Shown here: piece after piece, positions 11,604-22,272 of the stretch | Layout of the letters: every line of letters starts with the position of its first letter | How positions within the stretch are numbered: position 1 is the first letter of the stretch | From: Spiroplasma turonicum | Lineage (GTDB): Bacteria; Bacillota_I; Bacilli_A; Mycoplasmatales; Mycoplasmataceae | Assembly: GCF_001262715.1 (NCBI RefSeq) | Contig: NZ_CP012328.1 | Coordinates: forward strand, 992,001 to 1,056,000 | Reading direction: 5' to 3' | DNA length: 64,000 bases | Made by a program: the position numbers and the translations under genes | The notes under the pieces: model-generated | Databases searched by the model: none | What the model was told of the DNA's origin: nothing | What the model saw: only the letters and a program-made list of their open reading frames with translations

Positions 11604-14030
11604 TTAATAAATGTGCATTACTTCTTTGAACTTATCTACATATTTTTTATAATTTTTTATTTGAGCTTCTTTATATTTACTTTTATACTCATTATTTATA
11701 TTGTTTTTTTCTTGTTTAAAATTACTTGGTAAATCACTTTTGTTAACATTCTCAATATTTATTTTAGAGTGCTTAATTCTTAGCTTGTTTATTTTATCTT
11801 TTTTTATACTTCTTAACTTTAAAAAGTTGTTTTTTATAGCTTTTTTTTGTGCAGAATTTGATTTTATATAGTCCTTATTCAATTCATTAAAAACCTTTTT
11901 TGAAACTCTTAATTTTGCTTTGCATTCTAACTTGATATTAACTAATTTGTTTTTTAAGTCTTTCCTTTTTTCAAATGATTCATTGTGCTTTAAATATTTT
12001 AATGAACATTTGATGCATTTAAATTTATATTTATATAAATTAATTTGAGATTTGCGATATATAACATAAGTTTCTTTTAATGAACCGACTCTTCCATTTG
12101 TATATAACAACATAAAACAATAAATTAAGGTAGTGATTGAAACACCAACTAATGTTGAAAATAAGAATAAAAATGTTTGTTGCCCATAAGGAACAGAACC
12201 AAGTATTGCAACTAATGGACCACCATGTCCAGCATTATTTTTTATACTGAAAAGACATGCCAATGCTGAAGAAGTAGAGCCTCCAATCACATTACATAAA
12301 ACTGTTTTTTTCGGATCTTTTAATACCAAAGGTATTGCTCCTTCTGAAACACCAATTATACCTATTAATATTGAACTAATACCAATAGTTCTTTCTTCGG
12401 TTGTGAAGAATCTTTTCATAAATATTGTTGATAAACCCATACTAATTGGAGCGACTGGCACTGCAGCTGCATAACAACCCATTGGCTCATAAATGCCTAC
12501 TTCGACTAACAAAATACAAGTTATAAATGCAATTTTATTAATTGGTCCTCCAACATCTAATGAGGCCATCGCCCCAATTAAAGCACCAGCTAATATTGTA
12601 ATCGATAAACTATTTGTTTTATTAGTAAATATATAATTGATGAATTCTGAAAATCCTTGCATTAATAATCCTACTGGAGCTCCAATAATATAAATGAATA
12701 TTATTGAAATACCAATTCCTCCAACTATTGGAATGAAAAAAATAGGCATTAAAGTTTTTAAACTTCTTGGTAAGTTCCATGTATTAACTCATCTAGAGAA
12801 ATAACCTACACATATGCCTGATATTATTGAACCAATGAATCCCATTGGAGTTGAAACAATTGGAAGACCTGGTAATTGTATAAAATTAGATGCATCATTA
12901 CCAATAAATCCACCAACAACAGAAGGTGCAATAGCAACTTTACCACCAATAGAACTAGCAATAAAAGCTGCCAATATTGGCACCATTAATGTAAATGCAG
13001 CAACACCAATTCTCTCAATAATTGAAAGAATATTATATGGTCTTTCTGAAATTGGTGGTCCAGCCTCAAAACCTCAAATAGCCTTTGATAATCCGTTTGA
13101 AGTAGCAAGACAAATACCTCCAATAATCAAAATTGGTATCATATAATTAATTCCCGAAACTATGTGTTTTAATAATGAGTTTTGTTTTAAATTATCATTA
13201 CATGTTAAAACAAAATCCAAATCTTCAAAGTATGATGTAGCATTTAATTTTGCATCATTTAACAATTTTGAAGGGTTTCTTATAGCGTTAATAACTTTTG
13301 TTTCATATAGCTTTTTACCAATAAATCTAGTTTTATCAATTGGGACATCTGATGCAATTATAACAAGATCAGCATCTTTAATTTCTTCATCAGTTAATTT
13401 AGTCCCTACACCTCTTGAACCTTGCGTTTCAACTCTAATTTGATAACCATCTTTTGTTAATGTATTTAGCAATTTTTGCTCAGCTAAATAAGTATGAGAT
13501 ATACCAACCAAACATGAAGTAACAGCCACTATTTTTAAGTTTTCTTTTTGATTTGGAATAATATTTACATAGTTATTTTCATATTTATGTTTTAAAAACA
13601 ATAATTCTTCTATTTGTGATGTTAATTGAGACTTTTTAATTGCTTCTTTAAAGCTTTTGTTATACAGTTTTTTTGTAATTTCACTTATTATATCTTTTTC
13701 TTCACTTTTATCATTTTTAGGAAGTATTATAGAAATTATAAATGATGTGTTTTTACCATCCAAAGAATCTCAAAATACTCCCCTATTATTTTTGATACAT
13801 ATTATATATGGTTCTATTAAACCTTCTACGACTATATGAGGTATTGCAAAACCGTCTTGCAAACCAGTAGATGATAAATTTTCTCTTTCTATAAATTTCT
13901 TATAAACATAGTCTGCATCTTTTATAAAATTTGCTTCTGAAGATTTTTCTGAAATAAATTTTAAGATGTCTTCTTTGGAAGAAAAATCTTTATTAATAAA
14001 AACCAATAAGTTTTTTTCGCTTATTCTCAT
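11604..14030 (-). CDS. fruA: PTS fructose-type transporter, EIIABC
   Basis: 808 aa, one frame with TGA Trp codons near 12750, 12990 and 13764. It imports and phosphorylates a sugar, most likely fructose, at the membrane. Domains in order: IIA (~1-150) with the phosphorylated His65 in GFAIPH; IIB (~165-270) with the Cys site TSCLVGISHT, which departs from the usual ACPTGIAHT; and multi-pass IIC (~295-640). The last ~165 residues are an unusual Lys/Asn-rich helical tail. ATG 14030 is preferred because GGGGG lies upstream; ATG 14042 adds four residues. No sugar-phosphate kinase gene is adjacent. Sugar specificity is inferred. Confidence 0.9.
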
Positions 14031-14070
14031 TTTAACCCCCATAGTTATTATAAAACTACATTCCTATGTT

Positions 14071-14097
14071 AAAAAAAAATAAGCCCAAAACTTATTT
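14071..14097 (-). terminator. Terminator after the membrane-protein gene
   Basis: On the minus strand AAATAAG, loop TTTTGGG, CTTATTT, then a run of T. It lies just after the stop at 14101. Confidence 0.7.
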
Positions 14098-14100
14098 TAA

Positions 14101-14829
14101 TTATTGAAATTTATTTTTTCTTCTACTGATCTTGAAGTCATTTTTTATTGTTAAATTTGATAAATAGTTTATAAAGACACCCATTAACCAACAAACTAAT
14201 ATCAATGATACAATACCAGTGTAAAATAGAAAATTTCCAATAATTCTAGGGTCCATTTGTTTGTAAGGGTATGGATGGAGTGCATTAATTGGATCATATT
14301 TAATTAACAGAATTGACCTAGTTAATGCAAATAAAATATAAAGTGTTATTAAAATAAAATTGTTTCAAGAATATTTTTTAATATATACCTTGGATGTGAC
14401 TATTTCTCTTTTTAAAATAAAATAAAAAATAATTATAATAACCGGAGTTACAAAGTGCTCTAAAATTGATTTAATTATATTATATCAAGTATCAAAACCA
14501 GGAACTTCCTTAGAAGATAATCCACCTAAATAAAGAATAAAACTTATCACATTTAATGAAACTATCCTTGTAAAGTTACTTTTATTTGTTATTCAAGTTG
14601 GCATATTTTTATATTTCAAATGAATTAAATTTAAAAGACCAAAAACGAAATTATCAATGCATATTCAAACTGATAAATAAATTATCTGATTTGTAATAGA
14701 ATTATCAAAGTTTCTAGATTCTAAAGACTTTGGTGAGGGACTAATTGTTGACATAATTAAATCTAATATAAAACAAAATATTGGGATTATTGAACAATAT
14801 AGATAAAATACCTTACTACTTATTTTCAT
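14101..14829 (-). CDS. Multi-pass membrane protein (Pr6Pr-like)
   Basis: 242 aa, and easily missed because several TGA Trp codons break it up. Translated with code 4 it runs from ATG 14827-14829 to TAA 14101. About six hydrophobic helices are visible, with a basic tail (KISRRKNKFQ). A conserved-looking loop holds NALHPYPYKQMDP before the last helix. The size, helix count and loop resemble the Pr6Pr / FAR-17a-AIG1 group of membrane proteins, whose bacterial role is unknown. No strong ribosome site is visible. Its own terminator follows. The family call is tentative; the reading frame is secure. Confidence 0.7.
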
Positions 14830-14905
14830 AAAATTTATTTTAACAAAAAAGGCATAAAAAGCAAATTTTTTTAAAAAACATGTCGAAATTATTAAAGGGT
14901 TAAAT

Positions 14906-15394
14906 ATGATATTAAAAAATAAGGGTTTGTTTTTAGAAACAATTATAAATAATAGTATAAAAAATGATGATTATGAAAAAGGATACTTAATTTATAAAAT
15001 GCCAATAAATTCAAAGTTAATTAATTGTGAGGGAAATATAGTGAAATCTATTTTGGAGACTAATTATTTTTGTGATTATATTGGTATTTATAATGGATTT
15101 TATATTGAGTTTGAAGCGAAAGAAACAGAAAAAACATATTTTAATTTAAATAATATAAAAAGTAATCAAAAAAATAAAATGTACAAAGTAATTGAAAATA
15201 AAGGTATTGCTTTTGTACTAATTTATTTTCATATTTATAATGAAATTTTTTTAATAGATGCAAATGACTTAAAAAACTTTAATAAAACTAAAATTGAGTA
15301 TGATTTTTTTAATAATAATATAAAAAAAATCAATTTCGATAATGGTAAAATTGATTTTAATTATGTATTTAATCATTTAATCAGTTATACATAG
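14906..15394 (+). CDS. recU: Holliday junction resolvase RecU
   Basis: 162 aa, shorter than Bacillus RecU (~206) because N-terminal sequence is missing. It cuts four-way DNA junctions in recombinational repair. The family's opening N-[KR]-G-x-FLE motif is seen as NKGLFLE. The catalytic core is DYIGIYNGFYIEFEAKET, with the Asp and the E-x-K pair of the nuclease fold, followed by NLNNIKSNQ as in NxHQ of relatives. The later segment GIAFVLIYF matches the family's GIAFLIIRF. It is read on the plus strand and its stop overlaps the end of the convergent DnaD-like gene by 14 bp. Confidence 0.88.
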   Translation: MILKNKGLFLETIINNSIKNDDYEKGYLIYKMPINSKLINCEGNIVKSILETNYFCDYIGIYNGFYIEFEAKETEKTYFNLNNIKSNQKNKMYKVIENKGIAFVLIYFHIYNEIFLIDANDLKNFNKTKIEYDFFNNNIKKINFDNGKIDFNYVFNHLISYT

Positions 15395-15920
15395 TAATTT
15401 TTACAGAGCTATTTTTAGATTTAGAATCTAATACTTTAAATAATTCGTCTAAATTACTTATATTAGAAGAATCTATAATACTTGTAATTTTAGATATCGA
15501 TATACCAACGCTTGAATATTCTTCAAGTTTTTGTATATCATTATCATTTAATTTATAATTTAATTTATTTTCGATTATTTTATAATTCTCTTTTATTTTG
15601 TTTTTTGCATATTCATCTTCAAGGTTTACTAATAGTTTATTAAATAAAGGTGATAAGTCTAAAATAGTTTTTTTAGATTTTACTACAAGTTTAATCAAAT
15701 TATTTTTTAATAGTTTTGAGATTTCTATTTCAATTTCATTACTTGTTAAAGTCATATAATTTGATAGTTGAGATGGTGTAAAGTTTTTTTGTTCTTCAGT
15801 TGATAGTTCCATAATAAGCAATATTATTGAAAGTTGATTTTCTGTTAATCCTACTTTTGAATAATTAAGTATTAAAACTGCTTTTTTATTTAAATAACCA
15901 CTTTTAAATAATTGATTCAT
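15381..15920 (-). CDS. DnaD-like replication initiation protein
   Basis: 179 aa. The N-terminal ~90 residues look like the DnaD winged helix: a hydrophobic helix (LTENQLSIILLIMEL), FTPSQLSNYM, then a recognition-like helix and KNNLI. The C-terminal part ends in a helical stretch with GISISKITSIID, compatible with the DnaD C-terminal domain but weak. In Firmicutes DnaD helps load the helicase at the origin and at restart sites. It is 17 bp beyond the hup terminator, so it may depend on readthrough or a promoter inside that gap. No clear ribosome site. It overlaps recU at the 3' ends. Confidence 0.65.
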   Translation of the reverse strand: MNQLFKSGYLNKKAVLILNYSKVGLTENQLSIILLIMELSTEEQKNFTPSQLSNYMTLTSNEIEIEISKLLKNNLIKLVVKSKKTILDLSPLFNKLLVNLEDEYAKNKIKENYKIIENKLNYKLNDNDIQKLEEYSSVGISISKITSIIDSSNISNLDELFKVLDSKSKNSSVKITMYN

Positions 15921-15936
15921 TTTTTCAAAAAAAAAT

Positions 15937-15960
15937 TAAAAGTTGCATTAGCAACTTTTA
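15937..15960 (-). terminator. hup terminator
   Basis: TAAAAGTTGC, loop of four, GCAACTTTTA, then a T-run on the minus strand: a strong rho-independent terminator directly after hup. Confidence 0.88.
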
Positions 15961-15969
15961 AAATTGTAA

Positions 15970-16245
15970 TTATTTAGCAACTGCGTCTTTCAATTGTTTA
16001 GCTGCTTTAAACTTAGCAACAGTAGTAGCTGCTATTTTAATTTTTTCACCAGTTGCTGGATTAACACCTTCACGAGCTGCTCTATCACTTGTTAAGAACT
16101 TACCAAATCCTGAGATTTGAACTTCTTCCTTACTTGTCAAAGCATTTGATATTTCGTCAAATATATAACTTACAATTTTTTCTGCTTCTGCTTTAGAAGT
16201 GTCGAAATTCACTGATAATTTTTCTGATAATTCTTTTTTTGTCAT
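15970..16245 (-). CDS. hup: DNA-binding protein HU
   Basis: 91 aa, the standard HU length. It is a dimeric nucleoid protein that bends DNA. Motifs: N-terminal TKKELSEKL, the ISGFGKF strand typical of HU, then RAAREGVNPATGEKI, the DNA-embracing arm with the conserved N-P-x-T-G, and the C-terminal FKAAKQLKDAV helix. No TGA codon. It ends in a strong terminator, so it is probably a highly expressed single-gene unit, although gpsA lies upstream only 24 bp away on the same strand. Confidence 0.96.
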   Translation of the reverse strand: MTKKELSEKLSVNFDTSKAEAEKIVSYIFDEISNALTSKEEVQISGFGKFLTSDRAAREGVNPATGEKIKIAATTVAKFKAAKQLKDAVAK

Positions 16246-16269
16246 AGTAAAATCTACCCCTTATTGTAT

Positions 16270-17274
16270 CTATACTACCTTAGCGTACTTGAAGAAATTG
16301 TTAATAAGTATGCTAGGGTTAAGATTATTGTATAGTATTTTATACATTATTTCAAATAAAGGTGCATTAATTTTATGTTTTTCAATTAAAGAATAAGCTA
16401 TTTTTGAAGCAGACACTCCTTCAACTGTTTTTTTATGGTATTTCAAAGCACTTAAAGCGCTGTTTTTTTCAGCAATTGCAATTCCTAATGAGAAATTTCT
16501 TGATTTAAAAGATGAACAAGTTAATATTAGATCTCCTAATGTTGCAAAATTCATGAAAGTTTCTAACTTTGCTCCAAATATTTTTGCAAACTCAAATATT
16601 TCTGCGTTACCAATTGTAATTAAAGAAGCTCTTGCATTGTCTGAAGCACTATAACCTTGTAAAATTCCACTTGCAATTGCAATAACATTTTTTAAAGCTG
16701 AAGCTACCTCACACCCCGCTATATCAGTTGTACTTTTTACTATAAAATATTCATTGTTAAATAAATCTGAGACAATATTAGCGAACTCTATGTCCTTACT
16801 ACAAGCCATTACGCAAGTTGGCTTTCTTAAGATTACTTCGATTGCAACAGAAGGACCATATAATGCTCCTAAATTTTTTAATATATTTGTATTTTTTAGT
16901 TTATTAAAAATTTTATTGCTTAATAAATCTAGTTTATCTTCATCTAATCCTTTAGCAATATTAATTATTGATATTGGGTTTTTTGCATACTTAATAATAT
17001 TATCAAGAGCACTATCTAATGCAAAAGTGGGTACGCTCAACACAACAATTTCTGCTTTTTCGATAGCAATTGCAAAATCATTAGTTGCTTTAATGTTATC
17101 ATTAATAATAAAATCTCTAAAAAAAGCTGAATTAATATGGTTTTCATTTATATCATTAACTTGGCTTTCTTCAATACCATACATTATAACGTTATGTCCA
17201 TTATCAGTTAATACATTTGCTAAAACGGTACCATATGCACCAGTACCAACAATTGTGATGTTTTTATTTTTCAT
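16270..17274 (-). CDS. gpsA: Glycerol-3-phosphate dehydrogenase [NAD(P)+]
   Basis: 334 aa, full length. It interconverts dihydroxyacetone phosphate and sn-glycerol-3-phosphate, the precursor of phospholipids. The N-terminal dinucleotide-binding motif is GTGAYGTVLA; NIAKGLDED, the conserved ALKNVIAIASG helix with the catalytic Lys, and SDNARASLITIGNAE are all present. ATG 17274 follows GGAG at good spacing, and the gene starts 3 bp after the der stop, so both are in one operon with cmk upstream. Confidence 0.95.
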   Translation of the reverse strand: MKNKNITIVGTGAYGTVLANVLTDNGHNVIMYGIEESQVNDINENHINSAFFRDFIINDNIKATNDFAIAIEKAEIVVLSVPTFALDSALDNIIKYAKNPISIINIAKGLDEDKLDLLSNKIFNKLKNTNILKNLGALYGPSVAIEVILRKPTCVMACSKDIEFANIVSDLFNNEYFIVKSTTDIAGCEVASALKNVIAIASGILQGYSASDNARASLITIGNAEIFEFAKIFGAKLETFMNFATLGDLILTCSSFKSRNFSLGIAIAEKNSALSALKYHKKTVEGVSASKIAYSLIEKHKINAPLFEIMYKILYNNLNPSILINNFFKYAKVV

Positions 17275-17277
17275 TAT

Positions 17278-18591
17278 TTATCTCCTTTCCCTAAAGATAA
17301 TTTTCATAGGTACACCTGTAAAGTCAAAGTGTTGCCTTATTTGATTTTCAAGGTATCTTCTATATGAAAAATGTGCATAACCAGGGTTATTTACAAATAA
17401 AACAAAAGTTGGAATATACGCTTCAACTTGTGAAGAGTAATATATTTTTAGTCTACCACCATTATGGTTGGGTGCAGGGTTAATAAGTTGTGCTTTATTA
17501 AATATTTCATTTAAAACACTTGTTTTAATTCTTTTCTTTAAATTAGCATTCACTAAACTTATTAGTTCAAATATTTTTTTAACTCTTATATTTTCAACTG
17601 CAGAAATGAATAAAATTTTTGCATAACTTAAATACTTAAAATAAGATCTTATTTCGGTTTCTTTTTTATTCATTGAATTTGAGTCTTTTTTTTCAACTAA
17701 ATCTCATTTATTAGCAATTATTATAATTGGTTTACTCTCTTCATATGCAAAACCCCCAATGTTTGAATCATGATCAGTAATTGGTAAACTAATATCTAAC
17801 ATTAATAAAACTACATCAGACTTATTTATAGAAGATATTGATCTTATATAACTATATTTTTCAATATTTTCATATATTTTTCCTTTTTTTCTAAGACCTG
17901 CGGTATCAATTATAGAGTACTTAATATTGTCAAACTCAATTTTACTATCAACCGAATCTGTTGTAGTACCAGGAATTTCTGAAACAATCATTCTTTTTTC
18001 ACCTAACAAAGCATTTACAAAACTTGATTTACCAACATTTGGTTTACCAACAACTGCGATTTTTATTTCATCATTTGATTGTTCTTCATTGGCTTTTGGT
18101 AAATTTTCAATTATCTTATCAAGTAAATCACCAATTCCAATACCATGAGTTGAAGAAACTAGAATAGGTTCACCTAGCCCTAAACTCATATACTCATAAG
18201 AACTATTAAAATCATCCTTTTTATCATATTTATTAATAACTAAAATAATAGGTTTATTTGTTTTATATAAAATTCTTAATACAGCATTATCTTCTGGACA
18301 TATACCATCTTTGTAATTTAAAACAAATAATATTAAGTCTGCTTCTTTAATTGCAATTTCAGCCTGAACTTTTATTTCCTTAGCAAACTTTGTATCTTGT
18401 AAAGTTATACCACCAGTATCAATTAGTATGAAGGGAACTGTTAGTCACTCTGCATCACCATATAATCTGTCCCTAGTTACTCCTGGAACATCTTCTACAA
18501 TTGATTTTTTTTCTTTTATTATTCTATTAAATAAAGTTGATTTTCCAACATTTGGCCTACCAACAATTGCAACAATTCCCTTTTTTTTCAT
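17278..18591 (-). CDS. der: Ribosome-assembly GTPase Der (EngA)
   Basis: 437 aa with two tandem GTPase domains, the mark of Der, needed for 50S assembly. Domain 1 opens with GRPNVGKST and has DTGG; domain 2 has GKPNVGKSS, the PGTTTDS switch, DTAGLRKK and a NKWD-type base motif in which Trp is encoded by TGA. A KH-like C-terminal domain ends the protein ([12 protein letters not shown]). The frame is broken by TGA at 17674-17703 and 18190. It lies between cmk and gpsA; the order cmk-der-gpsA-hup is a Firmicute arrangement. Confidence 0.96.
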
Positions 18592-18601
18592 AACATTCCC
18601 C

Positions 18602-19267
18602 TTAATTTATAATTTTTTTAATTTTATTTATAACAGCATCAACAGCTTCTTCAATACTTAAATTACTTGTGTCTAAAACTCAAGCATTATCAGTAATTAC
18701 AAGAGGGCCTTCTTTTCTGGTTTTATCATTTGAATCACGTTTTAAAATACTTTGATATATATCTTCATATATGTTTGGTTTTATTCCATTATTTTCATTT
18801 TGCTTAAATCTACGTATTGCACGTGATTCTATAGAACAATCAAAATATATTTTTAAAGTTGCGTCTTTTAATACAACAGAAGTAATATCTCTTCCAACCA
18901 TTATAATATTTTTATTAAAAGCAAGTTGTCTTTGAAAACCAACCATATAATCTCTTACTATTTTATTATTTGCAACATACTTTATATTTGTTACAACGTC
19001 ATTATCTGATAAAAAACTTGTATAATTTACTTTATTTACATAAACATTTTCGTTATCAAAACTGAAATTAAATGATTTAATCAATGACTCAATTGAACTA
19101 CTTTCTAATAAATTGATTTTATTGTTAAGACAATATTTTGTATATGCCCTATACATTAATCCAGTATCTAAAAAGTGAAAATTTAATCTTTCTGAAACAA
19201 TTTTCATAACAGTACTTTTGCCACTACTTGCAGTTCCATCCACTGCTATTGTTATAAATTTATCCAT
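18602..19267 (-). CDS. cmk: Cytidylate kinase
   Basis: 221 aa. It phosphorylates CMP and dCMP. The P-loop is [20 protein letters not shown], the GRDITSVV motif and [10 protein letters not shown] are typical. A TGA Trp codon at 18680 hides the last ~25 residues; the true end is TAA at 18602. The stop is 10 bp before the der start, in the cmk-der operon order seen in Firmicutes. ATG 19267 follows AAGGAG. Confidence 0.95.
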
Positions 19268-19275
19268 TTATCTCC

Positions 19276-19977
19276 TTAAAAATCTATAAATATTGGAACA
19301 ATTATAGAAACTAACATCAAACTAAATAATAAAAATAAAATAAGTCAGATTCATTTTACTTTTCCTTTTTTTACTTTGCTAACGTACTTTTGTAGTAGTT
19401 TTCCTTGATACTTCTCTACTTTATCTTGAACATCTACTAACATTTGGTTAGTTGATCTAGAATCTTGACTTCTCATTTGATGAACAGTAGTCATTGAAAT
19501 ATCGTGGGAAACATTAAACTTTTTAGACTGTTTAAGTTTCAACTTTTCAATATTTTTCTGAAATAATAATTGATTATTTTTTAGACTTTCAAGATACTTT
19601 ATAAACTTGTCTGATTTTAATTGAACAAATTCTTCATCTTGATTCTGATTTTTTTCATTATAATTATTTTTATTATTTGAAAGTGTTTTTTCATCTATTT
19701 TTTTTAACTCTGAAAGCTCCCTTTTTAAATCGTATTTTATATCTTCTGAAAAGTAATTTGAAGAATTGTCTTTATCTAAATATGGTTTTTCAAGTTGGTG
19801 TTTTTTGTCAAAATATTCAAGTTTTTTTTCAAAAAAGTTTTGGTCAATTTGTTTTAATTTTTCAAAAGTTGAGTTAATTATTGATTTCTCATTTTGAATT
19901 TGACTATTGTAGATAATGTCTTTATTAACTTCATCATGTAGTCTTTTATTTCGTAACATTCTTGTATTATTTTCCAT
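19276..19977 (-). CDS. Tail-anchored coiled-coil membrane protein
   Basis: About 233 aa. The first ~205 residues are highly charged and Lys/Glu/Gln-rich, with long heptad-like stretches that suggest coiled coil. A single hydrophobic C-terminal helix follows (WIWLILFLLFSLMLVSIIV), in which two Trp are TGA codons, and it ends in PIFIDF. The bulk should be cytoplasmic and tail-anchored. The GAGGTG site sits very near ATG 19977; an in-frame GTG at 19983 is an alternative start. It is first in the cmk-der-gpsA run, 8 bp before cmk. Function unknown; I recognise no family. Confidence 0.65.
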
Positions 19978-20068
19978 AAACACCTCATCAATACTTATAT
20001 TATTATAAATTAAATGATTTAATAAATGAAATTATTGTAATATATTAATATAAAAAGGAGAAATCAAA

Positions 20069-20248
20069 ATGAAAAAAACTTGGATTGATAAAGATTTATG
20101 TATTGGTTGTATGGCTTGTGTTGAAATGGATGAAACAGATACGCTATTTATGGATGAAGATGGTTTTGCTGAAGCTAAAGATAATGATTTAGAGCTAAAA
20201 GAATGTCAAATGGTTTGTCCTACTAGTGCAGTTAAAATTAAAGAATAA
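20069..20248 (+). CDS. Small [4Fe-4S] ferredoxin
   Basis: 59 aa, too short for many gene finders. Cys11, 14 and 17 in CIGCMAC and Cys50 followed by Pro form one 4Fe-4S site; an extra Cys46 is present. The acidic middle (DEDGF, DNDLELKE) is typical of ferredoxins. It starts after AAGGAG and ends at a strong bidirectional hairpin. Its electron partners are unknown; the MEP enzyme IspG, encoded at 31311-32393, is one that usually needs a ferredoxin or flavodoxin. Confidence 0.9.
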   Translation: MKKTWIDKDLCIGCMACVEMDETDTLFMDEDGFAEAKDNDLELKECQMVCPTSAVKIKE

Positions 20249-20249
20249 A

Positions 20250-20278
20250 AAAAAGCATATTTAATATATGCTTTTATT
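20250..20278. terminator. Bidirectional terminator
   Basis: AAAAAGCATAT, short loop, ATATGCTTTT between the convergent ferredoxin and mreB genes, with A and T runs on either side. Confidence 0.8.
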
Positions 20279-20281
20279 TTA

Positions 20282-21313
20282 TTAAAATGCGTTATCTGAT
20301 GATTTACTTCTTAGTTCTTTAAGCATATCATATACTTCACTCTCGTATTTTTTAGTTCCATTAATTACTGACATTAAAGGATTTTCAGCAATTTTACATG
20401 GTAATTGTAAAGTATCTGCAAAGTATTTATCAATACCTTTAATTAATGCTGTTCCACCACATAAGACAATTCCATTTCTGAATATATCTCCTGCTAATTC
20501 AGGTGGTGTTTCTTCTAAAACTTGAACAACTAAATCAATTATTTTTGACAATGGAATTTTTAAAACTTCTCTCATTTCTTGAGGAGTTACTTCGATTTCT
20601 CTAGGTAATCCCGAAACAACATCACGTCCATAAAGTTTAATTGATCTTTCATCAGGATATTTTGCTAATGAACCAATTTTTATTTTTGCTTGCTCAGCAG
20701 ATTTAATCCCTATTTCTAAACCATATTGTGATTTTATAAATTTAAGAACTTCTTCGTTTAAAAAGTTACCTGCAATTTTAACAGATTTTGAAAGAACTAT
20801 TTCCCCTGCTGATAAGACAGCAGCATCAGAAGTTCCTCCTCCCATATCTACTACTAAATGACCTGATGGAGCGTCAACTCTAACACCACCACCAATTGCA
20901 GCCATTTTAACTTCTTCTTCAACGAATACTTCAGCAGCTCCTAAATTTAATGCTATTTTTCTTAATGCATTTTTTTCTAATTCAGTAATTACTGATGGAC
21001 ATGCCAATAGAACTACTGAATTTTTTAAGAATTTTTCAATTCTTAGTCTTTTAAAAATGTAATTTAACTGAGCTTGAGTTGCTTTTGCATCAGTTATTAC
21101 ACCATTTACCATTGGTCTAATGATTCTAAGGTTTTTATTTGCCTTTCCAATCATTTTATATGCTTCGTTACCTACTGCTACAATTCTATTTTCAGGTATC
21201 TTGTACGCAACAATTGAAGGTTCGTTATAAACGATACCTTGACCTGAAATATAGACTAATGTATAGGCTGTTCCTAAATCTAATGATACATAAATTGGTT
21301 TTTTACTTGCCAT
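20282..21313 (-). CDS. mreB: Rod-shape protein MreB
   Basis: 343 aa, full-length bacterial actin. The phosphate-1 motif DLGTAYT, the DMGGGTSDAAVL phosphate-2 motif and the GIVLCGGTALIKG adenosine motif are all visible. In wall-less Spiroplasma several MreB paralogues make the internal ribbon that shapes and moves the helical cell; this is one of them, but which one I cannot say. ATG 21313 (MASKKP) follows GCGAGGAC and is preferred to an upstream in-frame ATG. No TGA codon. It is the best single pointer to Spiroplasma in this window. Confidence 0.95.
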   Translation of the reverse strand: MASKKPIYVSLDLGTAYTLVYISGQGIVYNEPSIVAYKIPENRIVAVGNEAYKMIGKANKNLRIIRPMVNGVITDAKATQAQLNYIFKRLRIEKFLKNSVVLLACPSVITELEKNALRKIALNLGAAEVFVEEEVKMAAIGGGVRVDAPSGHLVVDMGGGTSDAAVLSAGEIVLSKSVKIAGNFLNEEVLKFIKSQYGLEIGIKSAEQAKIKIGSLAKYPDERSIKLYGRDVVSGLPREIEVTPQEMREVLKIPLSKIIDLVVQVLEETPPELAGDIFRNGIVLCGGTALIKGIDKYFADTLQLPCKIAENPLMSVINGTKKYESEVYDMLKELRSKSSDNAF

Positions 21314-21367
21314 ATTTGTCCTCGCTTTAATAATATACATATTGATTTTATCAAAATAAATATAAAT

Positions 21368-22243
21368 TTATTTAAATATATGATTTATTTTTTTCATTTG
21401 TGGTTCGATTAAACCAAATAGTGTATAACAAATTGAGAATCTTGCTAATTCTATTCCAAAAATTATAAATGTGTATACTCACATCTTACTTGAGAAGTTT
21501 CCTCAGTTTGCATGATGGTGTTCATGTTCATCATGGTCATGATCTTCGTGGAATAATTTTACAAATTGATATATTTTACTCTCATCAGTGTGTGCTTCTT
21601 CACCACCTGCTGAATTAATATATATTATTAAAACGTTTATCATTGTAAATAAAACTACAACTATTGGGACAAAAGCAACCATAGGTAATCATCTTTTAAA
21701 TAAGTCAACTTTTTTATTTGGGTTTTTATGAGTATATGAGTTTTTAAATACAAAATAATAAAATAATCATAAAACTCAAATAACAATAAAGTATCCAAAG
21801 GCATCAACAAGTGATGATAATGGATTGTGAATTGCTCCACCCCCATGAATTAACATATGTATTCATGGTACTATAAATGCTATTAAACTACTAAATATTG
21901 GTCCTAAACTACCTATTGATAGTGTAATTACTAAAATGTCTAAAAATCTTGTAGGTAATATAACTCCATCAATTGGTATTATTAAATGTTCTAAATATAA
22001 GTCTATTGAAGTAGCTGCAATTGCGATTGCAAGTATCATACCTGATAAGGTTAATCTAAAAGTTAAATTCCTTCTTGAAGTATAAATACTTTTTTTTCAA
22101 TTAAAATCATCTTCTTTAACATCATCGTGATTTCCAAACATATCAAAATGGTGTTCATCGTGGTAGTGATCTCTTGTTTTTTTTGTAGAATCGTGATCAC
22201 TTACTTTGTGATCTTGTTCATTATCTTTAATATTGTTATCCAT
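21368..22243 (-). CDS. ECF transporter S-component, histidine-rich
   Basis: 291 aa, missed if TGA is a stop. It starts at ATG 22243 after AGGAGG and ends at TAA 21368. Residues ~1-45 are hydrophilic and rich in His and Asp (clusters such as DHYHDEHH). About six helices follow; one loop before the last helix holds a second His cluster (EDHDHDEHEHHH). The helix pattern, with IVPWIHMLIHGGG, suits an S-component of an energy-coupling factor transporter, the substrate-binding membrane subunit. The His clusters hint at a metal ligand or metal sensing. The shared ECF ATPases and T-component are not in the window. Confidence 0.65.
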
Positions 22244-22272
22244 AATTTTCCTCCTAAGGAATATTATAAACT

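Noticed and set aside
16754-17344. 196-residue plus-strand ORF opposite gpsA
   Set aside because: It is antisense to conserved GpsA, with no ribosome site and no recognisable motif.
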